A DNA stretch of 55,398 nucleotides from Candidatus Nitrosopumilus sp. (GCA_003702525.1 REGJ01000004.1:1-55398), one strand, 5' to 3'. Shown: positions 23,439 through 31,898, counted from the stretch's first letter. The notes: a model not told the origin generated them from the sequence alone. Translations and numbers: made by a program.

Positions 23439-24365
23439 TTATTGGTAAAGGTTTGCAAAAGAACCCTTTGATACCTTAACATCTTCAAATTTTTGTGGAT
23501 GAATTATTTTTGCAAGTATTTCTATTCCCTCGACTGTCCTAATACTGGGTTTGCTGAAAAAAGAATTAGCATCTACTGCAAATACAGCCTGATTTTGTAC
23601 TGCTTTAAGGCTGTTCCATTTTTCATCTTTTTCTAAAATGTCCATGTATTCTGAAATTGTACGTTTTGTATCAAATCCGCATGGCATTAGGATTATGATG
23701 TCTGCATCCGAGTTTGATATCTCTTCAAAATCCATGCGTCTTGAATGCTCTCCTGTTTTGCTTATCATGTTTTTCCCTCCTGCAATTTCTATCATTTCTG
23801 GAACCCAATGACCAGCTGTAAAAAATGGCTCTATCCATTCAACTGCCAGGATTTTTGGTATGTTGGTATGTTCAGTATTTCTTATCTTTTGAATCCTTTT
23901 TTTTAGTAACTCTGAAATCTCTTTTGCCTTGCTTTCTTCCTCTAAAATTTCTCCTAATTTGGTAACTGAATCTAAAATTTCTGATATGTTATGTGGATCC
24001 ATTGAATGAATTATTGGCCTGTTCTCAAGAATCCGCAGTGCTTTGTTAACCTGATTAGTATATGCTGCACACACTTCACATGTTTCTTGAGAAATTATAA
24101 GATCTGGATTGGCATCCTTTAGATTTTTTTCATTTAAAATGAAAATGTCTTTTCCTTCGTTAAGAAGTTGACATGTCTGTGTATTGATTTCATTGCTTGA
24201 TAAATTGTCAGAATTTATTACTGAACTAATTATCTGTGGTTTTGAAATTGCTTCACTAGGGAATCTACATTCATGTGTGACTCCGTATACCTTATCTTGA
24301 ACCCCCAATTCGTATAGTAATTCTGTTGCACTTGGTAAGAATGACACTATTCTATTTACTGTCAT
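23439..24365 (-). CDS. BtuF-like cobalamin-binding protein without a signal peptide
   Basis: A 308-residue class III periplasmic-binding-protein fold: RIVSFLPSATELLYELGVQDKVYGVTHECRFP, then NPDLIISQETCEVCA, a long connecting helix (about 140-165), AVEWIEPFFTAGHWVPEMIEIAGG and DADIIILMPCGFD. It resembles BtuF and related corrinoid- or haem-binding proteins. It has no signal peptide or lipobox and no ABC permease nearby, so it may act in the cytoplasm. Cobalamin is suggested by the adjacent B12 photosensor candidate. Its promoter lacks the TTAGCACTAG box. Confidence 0.78.
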   Translation of the reverse strand: MTVNRIVSFLPSATELLYELGVQDKVYGVTHECRFPSEAISKPQIISSVINSDNLSSNEINTQTCQLLNEGKDIFILNEKNLKDANPDLIISQETCEVCAAYTNQVNKALRILENRPIIHSMDPHNISEILDSVTKLGEILEEESKAKEISELLKKRIQKIRNTEHTNIPKILAVEWIEPFFTAGHWVPEMIEIAGGKNMISKTGEHSRRMDFEEISNSDADIIILMPCGFDTKRTISEYMDILEKDEKWNSLKAVQNQAVFAVDANSFFSKPSIRTVEGIEILAKIIHPQKFEDVKVSKGSFANLYQ

Positions 24366-24459
24366 AATAATTCTAGTTTTATGGGAATAACAAGTGTTTA
24401 CCTCTCGTCAATTTCGATAATTAGTCAAGTTATTAGATACAAATCAGGCATAAATTTCA

Positions 24460-25617
24460 ATGTCTTCTAATTCTCAAGATATTCGTCGTTCAATTTTGAC
24501 AAAATGGCATGAGACATTATCAAAATATGGGAATCTGTTTTCCTCTGATTCAATCAGTGGAACTAGTCCTCCATCTGTCTTTGTTGGGTCATACAATTAT
24601 CCCAAAGTCTTTGTTGGTCCAATGGTTCCACCAATCCATGGTGATACAAGCTTACTTGACAGTCCTGAAAAATGGAATGGAAAATCTTTAGAAGAAATTG
24701 TAAACTTTAGATTAAATTTAGTTCGTGGTACTCAAAAACTATCCATCGATAAAACTGATGGACGATACATTGAAAATCTGCAAGAAGTTACAATGTCTTC
24801 AAAACCCACTGATTCTGATTTGATTTTTCAAAAATCCGTATCCTCGAATATATCCCTTGATGGTGAAAGTGCTCCATTTGGTCCTGTTGGAGAAATCAAA
24901 TCTGCCAAATTTTCTGGAACCTCTTCTGTAAAGTCAATTGAAAAAACATACTATGACAAAGATTTGAAGGCACAAGATGCCGTAATGAATTTGTATAATT
25001 CTGGTATTGATATTTCAAAAATTCAAAAATGCTTTAGCATTGGAATGCTTGGTCAAAAAAGAAAACTTGTTCCAACTAAATGGAGCATAACTGCGACTGA
25101 TGATATTATTTCCAAGTCTCTTATTGATGAAGTATTAGATTATGTGCTAATTGACTCTTGTAATGTTTTTTCATATTCTCATCTGGGAAATCACTTCTCT
25201 GTGGTTTTATTCCCTCATAGATGGATCTATGAAATGGTTGAGGCCTGGTATTCAAATGGGATTCTTGGATTTGGTTCTGATTATGAAGATGCCCGTGGTA
25301 TTGATCACCCCCCTGCCATAGCAGGTGCTTATTTTGCTGCCAAATTAGGCGTATTGGAGTATCTAAGTAAGAAAAAGATTCAATCGGGAGTTGTGATTTT
25401 GCGAGAAATTAGACCTGAATACGCGATACCTGTAGGCGTGTGGCAAGTTCGTGAGGGAATTAGAGAAGCAATGAAACAAACCCCTGTAATTGCAAATGAT
25501 TTTGATCATGCACTGAAATTGGCCTCAGAGAAAATGAGTATTAGTAAGTCTGAATGGCTTTCACATGGAAATATTTCAAAATTGATGAGACAAAAAACCC
25601 TTTCAGACTATTTCTAA
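24460..25617 (+). CDS. nreA: Archaeal DNA repair protein NreA
   Basis: A 385-residue member of the archaeal Nre family, which works with PCNA in repair of damage such as mitomycin cross-links. Visible family features are PPSVFVGSYNYPKVFVGPMVPP near the start, YLIENLQEV-like central strands, the segment GVWQVREGIREAM, and the C-terminal PCNA-interacting peptide QKTLSDYF ending at the last residue. The usual N-terminal zinc finger of some Nre proteins is absent here, fitting the NreA-like shorter form. It stands apart from the boxed promoters but lies among photolyase and YbgA genes. Confidence 0.88.
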   Translation: MSSNSQDIRRSILTKWHETLSKYGNLFSSDSISGTSPPSVFVGSYNYPKVFVGPMVPPIHGDTSLLDSPEKWNGKSLEEIVNFRLNLVRGTQKLSIDKTDGRYIENLQEVTMSSKPTDSDLIFQKSVSSNISLDGESAPFGPVGEIKSAKFSGTSSVKSIEKTYYDKDLKAQDAVMNLYNSGIDISKIQKCFSIGMLGQKRKLVPTKWSITATDDIISKSLIDEVLDYVLIDSCNVFSYSHLGNHFSVVLFPHRWIYEMVEAWYSNGILGFGSDYEDARGIDHPPAIAGAYFAAKLGVLEYLSKKKIQSGVVILREIRPEYAIPVGVWQVREGIREAMKQTPVIANDFDHALKLASEKMSISKSEWLSHGNISKLMRQKTLSDYF

Positions 25618-25619
25618 AT

Positions 25620-26147
25620 TTATTTTTGTGATAACATATGAAACAAATTCCCTGGCTGTGGATCAGAGTATAGTAGAAAATAAGTTTGACTTGCAAGATA
25701 TGTATTATTAAATCGATAAACAATTGGATTTATTTCTGATAAAATTTTACCAATTGTTATTTCTTCATTTTTGAATTTATTTAGTAATTTGAAAAACTGT
25801 TCTTTTTCTGGTTGACTAAAGTTTTTTGAAAAATATCCGAAAATATGCATTATGACATTAGAGTGTGATTTGATAGTTGGTGGTTTTTCTAATGCACTGT
25901 GCAGATGTTTCTCATATTCTGACATTATTTCTAATAATGAGATCTTTTTATAACTCGCAACAATATTTCCTAAAATCTTTAACTCACTTTGATTATGTGC
26001 CATGATCATGTATTTGTTCATGGCTTGAAATGTGACAAGATTTTTGATTTTTCCTTCTTTCACCTCTGAAAATCTTTCTAGAATGTATTCTTTAACATCC
26101 TGTTCAGACAATCTTGGTGTGCCTAGAACCTTTTGTTTATCATTCAC
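25620..26147 (-). CDS. YbgA-like DUF1722 protein
   Basis: A 175-residue DUF1722 domain, recognised by the LVTFQAMNKYMIMAHNQSELKILGNIVA opening, the basic HSNVIMHIFGYFSK centre and the NPIVYRFNNTYLASQTYFLLYSDP end. In Escherichia coli ybgA is next to the photolyase gene phr, and DUF1722 genes recur in light-controlled clusters, so its place here fits a photo-damage function, though its biochemistry is unknown. The start is GTG 26147, about 30 bases after TATA box CTTTATATG; a reversed copy of the shared box (CTAGTGGTAA) begins 61 bases upstream. Confidence 0.82.
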   Translation of the reverse strand: MNDKQKVLGTPRLSEQDVKEYILERFSEVKEGKIKNLVTFQAMNKYMIMAHNQSELKILGNIVASYKKISLLEIMSEYEKHLHSALEKPPTIKSHSNVIMHIFGYFSKNFSQPEKEQFFKLLNKFKNEEITIGKILSEINPIVYRFNNTYLASQTYFLLYSDPQPGNLFHMLSQK

Positions 26148-26168
26148 TCTTTAAGATCGATTTGATTT

Positions 26169-26208
26169 GCATATAAAGAGCCACCCTCTGAATTTCATTT
26201 ACCACTAG
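26169..26208 (-). promoter_or_regulatory. Candidate promoter of ybgA with reversed box
   Basis: On the minus strand the box is in the opposite orientation (CTAGTGGTAA, 26208-26199), with TATA box CTTTATATGC at 26178-26169 and GTG at 26147. The same bases read as TTACCACTAG for the divergent gene. The core TAG-NN-CTA is nearly palindromic, so one site may serve both. Confidence 0.4.
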
Positions 26209-26261
26209 AAATGACAACTTTTTTGGACACTAGGAAAATTCTTTAGCACTAGCTTATATAG
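26199..26261 (+). promoter_or_regulatory. Triple-box promoter of the exported WW-module gene
   Basis: Boxes at 26199-26208 (TTACCACTAG), 26224-26233 (TGGACACTAG) and 26243-26252 (perfect TTAGCACTAG) precede TATA box CTTATATAG (26253-26261) and ATG 26283. The last two start 19 bp apart. Here the proximal copy is the perfect one. Confidence 0.7.
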
Positions 26262-26282
26262 AATGACCTTACAAATGCATTA

Positions 26283-27188
26283 ATGAAAACCGCAATAACT
26301 GCAATTGCCGCAATACTTCTATTAGCTACAACTGTTTCTTCTGCACACGCAGAAGTGCCATCTTGGGTAAAGAACAATGCAGGTTGGTGGGCAGACGGTT
26401 CCATTTCTGAATCTGATTTCCTAAAAGGAATCGAGTTTCTAATTAACGATGGAATAATTCAAGTCCCTCCAACATCTGTTTCTGCAGAATCTTCTGAAGG
26501 CATTCCTGCTTGGGTAAAGAACAATGCAGGTTGGTGGGCAGAAGGCATTACTACAGATGGTGAATTTGTTAATGCCGTTCAACACTTGATGTCATTAGGA
26601 TTGATTTCTGTTGCATCAAATGATGTCACAGATGATGCTAAAGTAACTCCAGTAGAAAGTTCAAGTTCTGAATTATTTGGCTATGAAGCAGAATTAGAGA
26701 AATGCTCTGAAATTAAGAAAGCATATGATAGACTAAAGTGTGAAAAGGCAGCAGAACACAAAATTGCTGTCTATGAGTACAAACAAAATTCCCAAATGTA
26801 TCAAGTCGGTCCAATAACTTACTATTGGTCTGGAATCGATACTGATGGAAATAGTTTTGAAATTTCATCTTCTGGTCAAGCATTGCTTTATCTAAGATTC
26901 ATGGCTGAAAATTCTGGTTCTAATTCAAATGAAGCATTATACTGTACTGGACCAGCTGTCTGCAACTATGATGTCTCAAACGGTAGCAACGATTACAAGT
27001 ATTCCCAAATGGACTTTACAAGTGCTCAATTGGTGATAAAACCTGGAGAAACTAGATTCTTTAACTTCTTCTTCGGACCAAACATTGGTGGTGGAGGAAC
27101 AACATTTGAGTATGACTCAAACAAGGATTATCACTTTAGAATCAGTGAACCATTTGGAAGTCTCTCAATCCCATTGAACCTGGGATAG
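26283..27188 (+). CDS. Exported protein with two WW modules
   Basis: A 301-residue protein with a signal peptide (MKTAITAIAAILLLATTVSSAHA, cleavage likely after AHA). Two tandem modules follow (VPSWVKNNAGWWADGSISES... and IPAWVKNNAGWWAEGITTDG..., about 25-105), then a coiled region with two Cys, and a C-terminal beta-rich domain (GPITYYWSGIDTDGNSFEIS... FFGPNIGGGG). The whole is paralogous to the next gene and shares 236 identical bases with it. Function unknown; likely a cell-surface protein induced with the regulon. Confidence 0.75.
   Translation: MKTAITAIAAILLLATTVSSAHAEVPSWVKNNAGWWADGSISESDFLKGIEFLINDGIIQVPPTSVSAESSEGIPAWVKNNAGWWAEGITTDGEFVNAVQHLMSLGLISVASNDVTDDAKVTPVESSSSELFGYEAELEKCSEIKKAYDRLKCEKAAEHKIAVYEYKQNSQMYQVGPITYYWSGIDTDGNSFEISSSGQALLYLRFMAENSGSNSNEALYCTGPAVCNYDVSNGSNDYKYSQMDFTSAQLVIKPGETRFFNFFFGPNIGGGGTTFEYDSNKDYHFRISEPFGSLSIPLNLG
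26370..26605 (+). repeat. 236-bp exact repeat, copy 1 (WW modules)
   Basis: Bases 26370-26605 are identical to 27791-28026. The copies cover both WW modules of the two neighbouring exported-protein genes, whereas their flanks are clearly diverged. Confidence 0.9.
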
Positions 27189-27217
27189 ACCCATTTTTTA
27201 TTTATTTTTTATTTACA
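27189..27217 (+). terminator. T-tract terminator
   Basis: T runs at 27194-27213 follow the stop codon of the first exported-protein gene and precede the boxed promoter of the second. They fit U-tract termination in archaea. Confidence 0.45.
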
Positions 27218-27229
27218 CCATAATCTGTT

Positions 27230-27265
27230 TTAGCACTAGTTTCAAAAAAATATTTTTTTAAATAT
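27230..27265 (+). promoter_or_regulatory. TTAGCACTAG promoter of the second exported WW-module gene
   Basis: Perfect distal box at 27230-27239 and TATA box TTTAAATAT from 27257. The proximal position is degenerate. The distance rule (57 bases) points to ATG 27287 rather than ATG 27272 or 27278. Confidence 0.7.
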
Positions 27266-27286
27266 GGTTTAATGCAAATGTCTTCA

Positions 27287-28597
27287 ATGAAAAAACTTTT
27301 GTTCATTTTACCTTTGTTAGTATTTTTGACACCAATAACTTTTGCAGAATCTTCTGATGTTGGAATGATTTATTGGAAACAAGATATTGTTTCTAGCAAT
27401 TCTTTTGCTGAAATTTATGTTAAAGATAATGATATGAATAAAAAAGAGTACCCAAACTTTGCAGACAAATTCATGATCACTGTTTGGTCTGATTCATCTT
27501 CAAATAGTCTTGAAATTCAAGTTGTTGAAACTGGTGTTTATACTGGCATTTTCAAAGGAACAGTATATGTGGCTGACTCTGGAGAAAGTACCAAAAACAG
27601 ATTGATTGCACATCCCGGTGATGTTCTCTATGCAAAATACACTGATACTACACTTCCCACTGGTGGCAGTTCAGACATTGTTTCAGCAGCAGTTGTAAAA
27701 ATTTCCGGACAAAATATGGATGAAATTTTAGAAAAAATTGATCCAAGTATGAGACCCTCCACATCCGAAGAAAAAGTTCCTACCTGGATTAAGAACAATG
27801 CAGGTTGGTGGGCAGACGGTTCCATTTCTGAATCTGATTTCCTAAAAGGAATCGAGTTTCTAATTAACGATGGAATAATTCAAGTCCCTCCAACATCTGT
27901 TTCTGCAGAATCTTCTGAAGGCATTCCTGCTTGGGTAAAGAACAATGCAGGTTGGTGGGCAGAAGGCATTACTACAGATGGTGAATTTGTTAATGCCGTT
28001 CAACACTTGATGTCATTAGGATTGATATCTACTGTATCTTCTGAATCCACTCCGACAGCATCACCAAACAGTTCTGACTCTCAATTAGCAGAACTTGAAA
28101 CCCAACTTGAAAAGTGTTCTGAATTTACTAAAGCATATCAGAGATTAGACTGTGAAAAACCAATCAAAAAGGCAATTCAACTTTATGAGTACAAAACAAC
28201 TGCAGAAAAGTTTGAAGTTGGTCCAATCATTTACTATTGGCAAGGATTGGGAACCGAAGGAAGTGAATTTGAGATTTCTCCAACTGGACAAGCAATTTTA
28301 TCCATTAGGATGTTAGCTGAAAATATCGGATCTGATATTGTTGCTCTAAATTGTACTAGTCCCCAGATATGTGCATATGATGTATGGGATGGCTCAAATG
28401 CATTCAAGTATTCTGGAATGGACTTTACGAGTGGTCAAATAGTCATAAATCCGGGGGATACTAGGGAATTCAACATGTTGTTTGGCCCTAACATTGGTTA
28501 TGGTGGAACTCAATTCCTTTATGATCCTTCTTTGACATATAATTTTAGAATTAATGAGGACTTTGGTAAATTAAACATCTTGTTAGAATTGGAGTAA
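27287..28597 (+). CDS. Exported protein with beta domain, two WW modules and paralogous C-terminus
   Basis: Residues 1-20 are a signal peptide (MKKLLFILPLLVFLTPITFA). A beta-rich domain of about 130 residues follows (KDNDMNKKEYPNFADKFMITVWSD...), then the same two WW modules as in the upstream gene (about 165-250) and a C-terminal domain alike in sequence (GPIIYYWQGLGTEGSEFEIS... LFGPNIGYGG). In-frame ATGs exist at 27272 and 27278; I chose 27287 because it starts the signal peptide and lies 57 bases after the promoter box. Likely arose by duplication with gain of the N-terminal domain, or loss of it in the sister gene. Confidence 0.75.
   Translation: MKKLLFILPLLVFLTPITFAESSDVGMIYWKQDIVSSNSFAEIYVKDNDMNKKEYPNFADKFMITVWSDSSSNSLEIQVVETGVYTGIFKGTVYVADSGESTKNRLIAHPGDVLYAKYTDTTLPTGGSSDIVSAAVVKISGQNMDEILEKIDPSMRPSTSEEKVPTWIKNNAGWWADGSISESDFLKGIEFLINDGIIQVPPTSVSAESSEGIPAWVKNNAGWWAEGITTDGEFVNAVQHLMSLGLISTVSSESTPTASPNSSDSQLAELETQLEKCSEFTKAYQRLDCEKPIKKAIQLYEYKTTAEKFEVGPIIYYWQGLGTEGSEFEISPTGQAILSIRMLAENIGSDIVALNCTSPQICAYDVWDGSNAFKYSGMDFTSGQIVINPGDTREFNMLFGPNIGYGGTQFLYDPSLTYNFRINEDFGKLNILLELE
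27791..28026 (+). repeat. 236-bp exact repeat, copy 2 (WW modules)
   Basis: Identical to 26370-26605, offset 1421 bases. Synonymous sites are also identical, pointing to recent gene conversion or duplication. Confidence 0.9.
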
Positions 28598-28685
28598 ATT
28601 TCTTTTCACTTATTTTAGAAATACGAAAAAACATATTCACTGTAAACAATTAGATTAAATCCTAGTATTCTTTTTCCCAATTACT

Positions 28686-29435
28686 TTGACTGAAATAAAT
28701 AGTGATTACACTAACTATGGCATTTATGATATTACTGACAGTATTGATTTGAGTTTTCCAAATACTGAAATCAAATTTAGGAATATTGGCACAAATGTTT
28801 TTTCCTATTTTAGAAGGGACTCTGAGGATAACACTATTGAAAAAATGATTCCAACCAAAAATAACAAAATTCGTATTGAAGTTGCCCCAATCAGACCGAT
28901 TAATCATCCTTCACACAGAACATCCTATATCTACTTGGAACTTGAAACTCCTATATTTTTGTCAGAAAACTCTCAAGCAAAGATTTTTGCTAGATGTCCC
29001 ATTGAAATTGGAATTTTCCTAATTGATGGAGAAAATAAAAATTCTCTTGATTTTTTTACCTGTGACCCTATTAATTCAAGATTTGGACTTTATGGAACCC
29101 CTGAATCTGGAACCCTTTGTAAATATGCAAAATCTGAAATTGTTGAATCCTACGATGACTCAAAACCTTACATTAATGCTACAATGGAAATTAATTTTGG
29201 AAATGAACTTTCACGAGGACAATCAATTTCTAAAATAATCTTTCCGGTAACTGAAAATTCGATTTATTATGATGATTCAAAGGCAATTTATGATTCAATT
29301 GATGCCGTTTTAAAGAAAAAACTAACAATAGAAACATTGGATATTTCAAGTAGAAACATTTCAACCGATTGGACTAAATCTCCTGATTATGAAAGAAAAG
29401 AACTTGTAAAAAGATTGAACATGGGTGTTGATTAA
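28686..29435 (+). CDS. DUF432 protein paired with MscS
   Basis: A 249-residue archaeal DUF432 protein (about: GIYDITDSIDLSFPNTEIKFRN, IRIEVAPIRPINHPSHRTSYIYLELETPIFL, IEIGIFL). DUF432 genes in archaea typically sit beside mechanosensitive-channel genes. Here the stop overlaps the MscS start (TAATG at 29433-29437), so they are translated together and probably act together in osmotic adaptation. It is soluble, with no membrane segment. The start is TTG 28686; no ATG lies close enough. Confidence 0.82.
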   Translation: MTEINSDYTNYGIYDITDSIDLSFPNTEIKFRNIGTNVFSYFRRDSEDNTIEKMIPTKNNKIRIEVAPIRPINHPSHRTSYIYLELETPIFLSENSQAKIFARCPIEIGIFLIDGENKNSLDFFTCDPINSRFGLYGTPESGTLCKYAKSEIVESYDDSKPYINATMEINFGNELSRGQSISKIIFPVTENSIYYDDSKAIYDSIDAVLKKKLTIETLDISSRNISTDWTKSPDYERKELVKRLNMGVD

Positions 29436-30259
29436 TGGTTTTTGAATTTTTCCAAGGTCTTGATCAAATTGAGATAACATCCGGGCTAACCTTGCTTTCA
29501 TTGTTAATTGGAGGTATAATCATGGGATTTGGTGTAATCATCGCCAGAACTGTAAAACTATTGTTTACAAAATACTATGCTCCAAAGCTTTCTCAAGACA
29601 GTGCTAAAAATTTAGGTAAATTACTTTACTTTGGAATTATTGTAATTTCATTTTTAGTTTTCACTTCAACTACTGGTGTTGATCTTTCTGGATTACTTGT
29701 AGCTGGTGGAATTTTTGGTGTTGTCATTGGTTTTGCAACCCAGTCAGTAGTTTCTAACCTAATTTCTGGAATATTTTTAATGGTTGAGAAACCCGTCAAA
29801 CAAGGTGATTCAGTTGACCTTCCAGGACTTGGAATCTCAGGAACTCTTCTAGATATTAGCACATTTTCTGCAAGAGTTAGACAGTTTGATGGAACTATTA
29901 CTAGAATTCCAAATGAATCTTTTTTCACAACAAATATCCGTTCCCTATCATCCACCCCTGTAAGACGTTCAGAGGCTATCGTAGGAATTGCATACAAAGA
30001 GGATATTGACGGTGCAATTTCCGTAATGGGAAAAGCGATAAGAAAAGAAATGCCTTACGCTTTAATTCTTCCAAAACCTGATTTTAGAATAAATGAATTA
30101 GCTGATTCAAGCGTAAATATTGAAGTTTTAGTTTGGCATCCTCGAGAAGACTGGGATCAGGTATCTCCAAAATTACTCAAAGTCTTAAAAAATGCTCTTG
30201 ATGAGGCAGGAATTGAAATTCCATTTCCTCAAAGAGTTGTTTGGAAAGCAAATGATTGA
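29435..30259 (+). CDS. Small-conductance mechanosensitive channel (MscS family)
   Basis: A 274-residue MscS channel, releasing solutes when membrane tension rises. Three N-terminal membrane helices are visible (LTLLSLLIGGIIMGFGVII, LLYFGIIVISFLVF, and the pore helix LLVAGGIFGVVIGFATQSVVSNLISGIFLMVE with its Gly/Ala pattern). The beta domain then follows (KPVKQGDSVDLPG, NESFFTTNIRSLS) and the alpha/beta cytoplasmic cage. Length matches E. coli MscS (286). It is coupled to DUF432. Confidence 0.93.
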   Translation: MVFEFFQGLDQIEITSGLTLLSLLIGGIIMGFGVIIARTVKLLFTKYYAPKLSQDSAKNLGKLLYFGIIVISFLVFTSTTGVDLSGLLVAGGIFGVVIGFATQSVVSNLISGIFLMVEKPVKQGDSVDLPGLGISGTLLDISTFSARVRQFDGTITRIPNESFFTTNIRSLSSTPVRRSEAIVGIAYKEDIDGAISVMGKAIRKEMPYALILPKPDFRINELADSSVNIEVLVWHPREDWDQVSPKLLKVLKNALDEAGIEIPFPQRVVWKAND

Positions 30260-30535
30260 TTATCTGACAATCTCTTGTTTTTTACTCTGTCTTTTCTTAA
30301 GTAAACTGAACATGATCATTCCAACATTAACAATTGAAACTATCTCAATCAAGTCTACTCCATACAAGAACCAATCAAGTACTGGATGAACTCTTGAAAC
30401 AAGACCTGCTTCTAACATGATATCTGCATTCCAAACCATATGTGGTACTTGAATGAATTGAATAATTGCAATCACAATTATACTTCCAAGTATTTTATTT
30501 TCATACCATTTCCAAAATTTATTCCATGCATTCAT
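30260..30535 (-). CDS. Small membrane protein
   Basis: A 91-residue protein with two hydrophobic segments (ILGSIIVIAIIQFIQVPHMVW, about 16-36, and WFLYGVDLIEIVSIVNVGMIMF, about 55-76) and a basic C-terminal tail (KKRQSKKQEIVR). The layout with amphipathic WNKFWKWYENK before the first helix is common in archaeal small membrane proteins. No family recognised. Its stop codon abuts the end of mscS on the other strand. Confidence 0.6.
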   Translation of the reverse strand: MNAWNKFWKWYENKILGSIIVIAIIQFIQVPHMVWNADIMLEAGLVSRVHPVLDWFLYGVDLIEIVSIVNVGMIMFSLLKKRQSKKQEIVR

Positions 30536-30630
30536 ATCATAACTTAGATTTCAATTCTATTAAACAACACGAAAATTAGATGCAACTAATTAGACTTGAC
30601 TAATTTTTTTACGCACAAATTTTTTTAAAA

Positions 30631-31290
30631 TTAGGTTGACCTACGTTTTCTTTTTACAGAAAAAAATATTGGTAAACAAATTATAGAAAATAAAATTACA
30701 AAGAAAATAAGAAGTGAAAAGTAATCATTAACAAAAATTTTTGTGTCAAACCATGCTTTAGGTAAAATTGTAAAAAAATCTGCACTTGAAAAATCTTCAA
30801 TTGTACCAATTGCTAAACTATATTTTCCACTTTGATTTTTTTCATCTGCTACAACAAGAAAATATTTTCCATCATATGGAATTTCAAGATTAATTTCTTG
30901 TCTTTCCCAATATGTTACTTGTCCAAATGGTTCATAAAATTCATTTCCAGGATAATTCCCTTCATAAAGAAATTTTTCTACTGCAAATTTTCTTTCATCG
31001 TCATTTGGTTCAATAAAATTAACTGTTGGGGAGTAGAATTCTAATCCCGGAATTTTAGGAATTTCAATACTTGCATAAAACGAGTCCCCCTTTTTGGCAT
31101 CAAATGTGTAGTATTTGGCCTCATTTGTATCTAAATTCTCATAAATTGCCCATGAAATTTTATGATCTGGAATGACTAGTGCTGATTCATAATCTCTGTG
31201 AGAATCATCATGGCTAATCAGCTTATGTGCAAATGCCTGATTGGTAGATGCCAAAATTAGTAGGAATATTACAAAGTAAATTTTTTTCAT
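30631..31290 (-). CDS. Exported membrane-anchored protein
   Basis: A 219-residue protein with a signal peptide (MKKIYFVIFLLILASTNQAFA), a luminal/outside beta-rich domain of about 150 residues (TYWERQEINLEIPYDGKYFLVVADEKNQSGKYSLAIG), and a C-terminal membrane helix (FFVILFSIICLPIFF) with a basic anchor (KRKRRST). It is the last gene of a three-gene operon starting at 31878 (gap of 26 bases from the previous). Function unknown. Confidence 0.7.
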   Translation of the reverse strand: MKKIYFVIFLLILASTNQAFAHKLISHDDSHRDYESALVIPDHKISWAIYENLDTNEAKYYTFDAKKGDSFYASIEIPKIPGLEFYSPTVNFIEPNDDERKFAVEKFLYEGNYPGNEFYEPFGQVTYWERQEINLEIPYDGKYFLVVADEKNQSGKYSLAIGTIEDFSSADFFTILPKAWFDTKIFVNDYFSLLIFFVILFSIICLPIFFSVKRKRRST

Positions 31291-31316
31291 GGTCTTGAAA
31301 TCCTCAAAACAATGTC

Positions 31317-31688
31317 TTACAACATCTCACTAAGTTTTTTTAATTTTTTTAAATCTGAAATTTCTATATCACTACTTAGCGTAACAATTTTTGCTAATTT
31401 TGGATTTGCATCTTTACCTAATTTTAGTACGGTGTCTCCTTGAAACTTAATCTCCAATGTCACTTCTTCATTTTTTAATTTTTTAGCAAGTGACTTTGCT
31501 TCAGATAATTGTTTCATTACTCCTGGTTTTCCAGATACTTTTACTGGAATATCCACAATATCGATTATTCTTCTATTTTTATCTGAAACAAAATTTATTG
31601 ATGGTTGGTTGTCACATGTAACCTTTAGAGTTCCATAAGTTAAAGATAATAAAAAATTGGCGGGGAGTTTACTTTTTTTCATACTCAC
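31317..31688 (-). CDS. Conserved hypothetical protein, middle gene of the 31878 operon
   Basis: A 123-residue basic, soluble protein of strand-helix pattern (FLLSLTYGTLKVTCDNQ, VEIPVKVSGKP-like, KQLSEAKSLAKKLKNEEVTLEIKFQGDTVLKLGKDANPKLAKIV). No family recognised; there is some resemblance in its second half to small lipid-carrier or SCP2-like strands, too weak to call. It follows the 61-residue gene after four bases and is under the paired-box promoter at 31899. Confidence 0.6.
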   Translation of the reverse strand: MSMKKSKLPANFLLSLTYGTLKVTCDNQPSINFVSDKNRRIIDIVDIPVKVSGKPGVMKQLSEAKSLAKKLKNEEVTLEIKFQGDTVLKLGKDANPKLAKIVTLSSDIEISDLKKLKKLSEML

Positions 31689-31692
31689 AACC

Positions 31693-31878
31693 TCATTTTG
31701 TGGTGATTGTCAGCTTTCCTTTTAGGGAAACTGTTCCAGTTGGGATTACTTTACCATTTCTTTCAACTTCGCCTTTCATCTCAAGATTGTCAAAATCATA
31801 AGTGATTGAGGCATGTTTTTCTGTAAGTTTGTCAAAAACTTCAGCAAGTAAATTTGCCCATTCTTGTTCTTCTGCCAT
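31693..31878 (-). CDS. Small conserved hypothetical protein
   Basis: A 61-residue protein: helix (EEQEWANLLAEVFDKLTEKHASITYDF) followed by strands (LEMKGEVERNGKVIPTGTVSLKGKLTITT). No family recognised. Its ATG at 31878 lies 57 bases from the start of a perfect TTAGCACTAG box, with a second box TTATCACTAG 18 bp further on. It heads an operon with the genes at 31317 and 30631. Confidence 0.6.
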   Translation of the reverse strand: MAEEQEWANLLAEVFDKLTEKHASITYDFDNLEMKGEVERNGKVIPTGTVSLKGKLTITTK

Positions 31879-31898
31879 AGTGTATTTTGTCTCTAATT

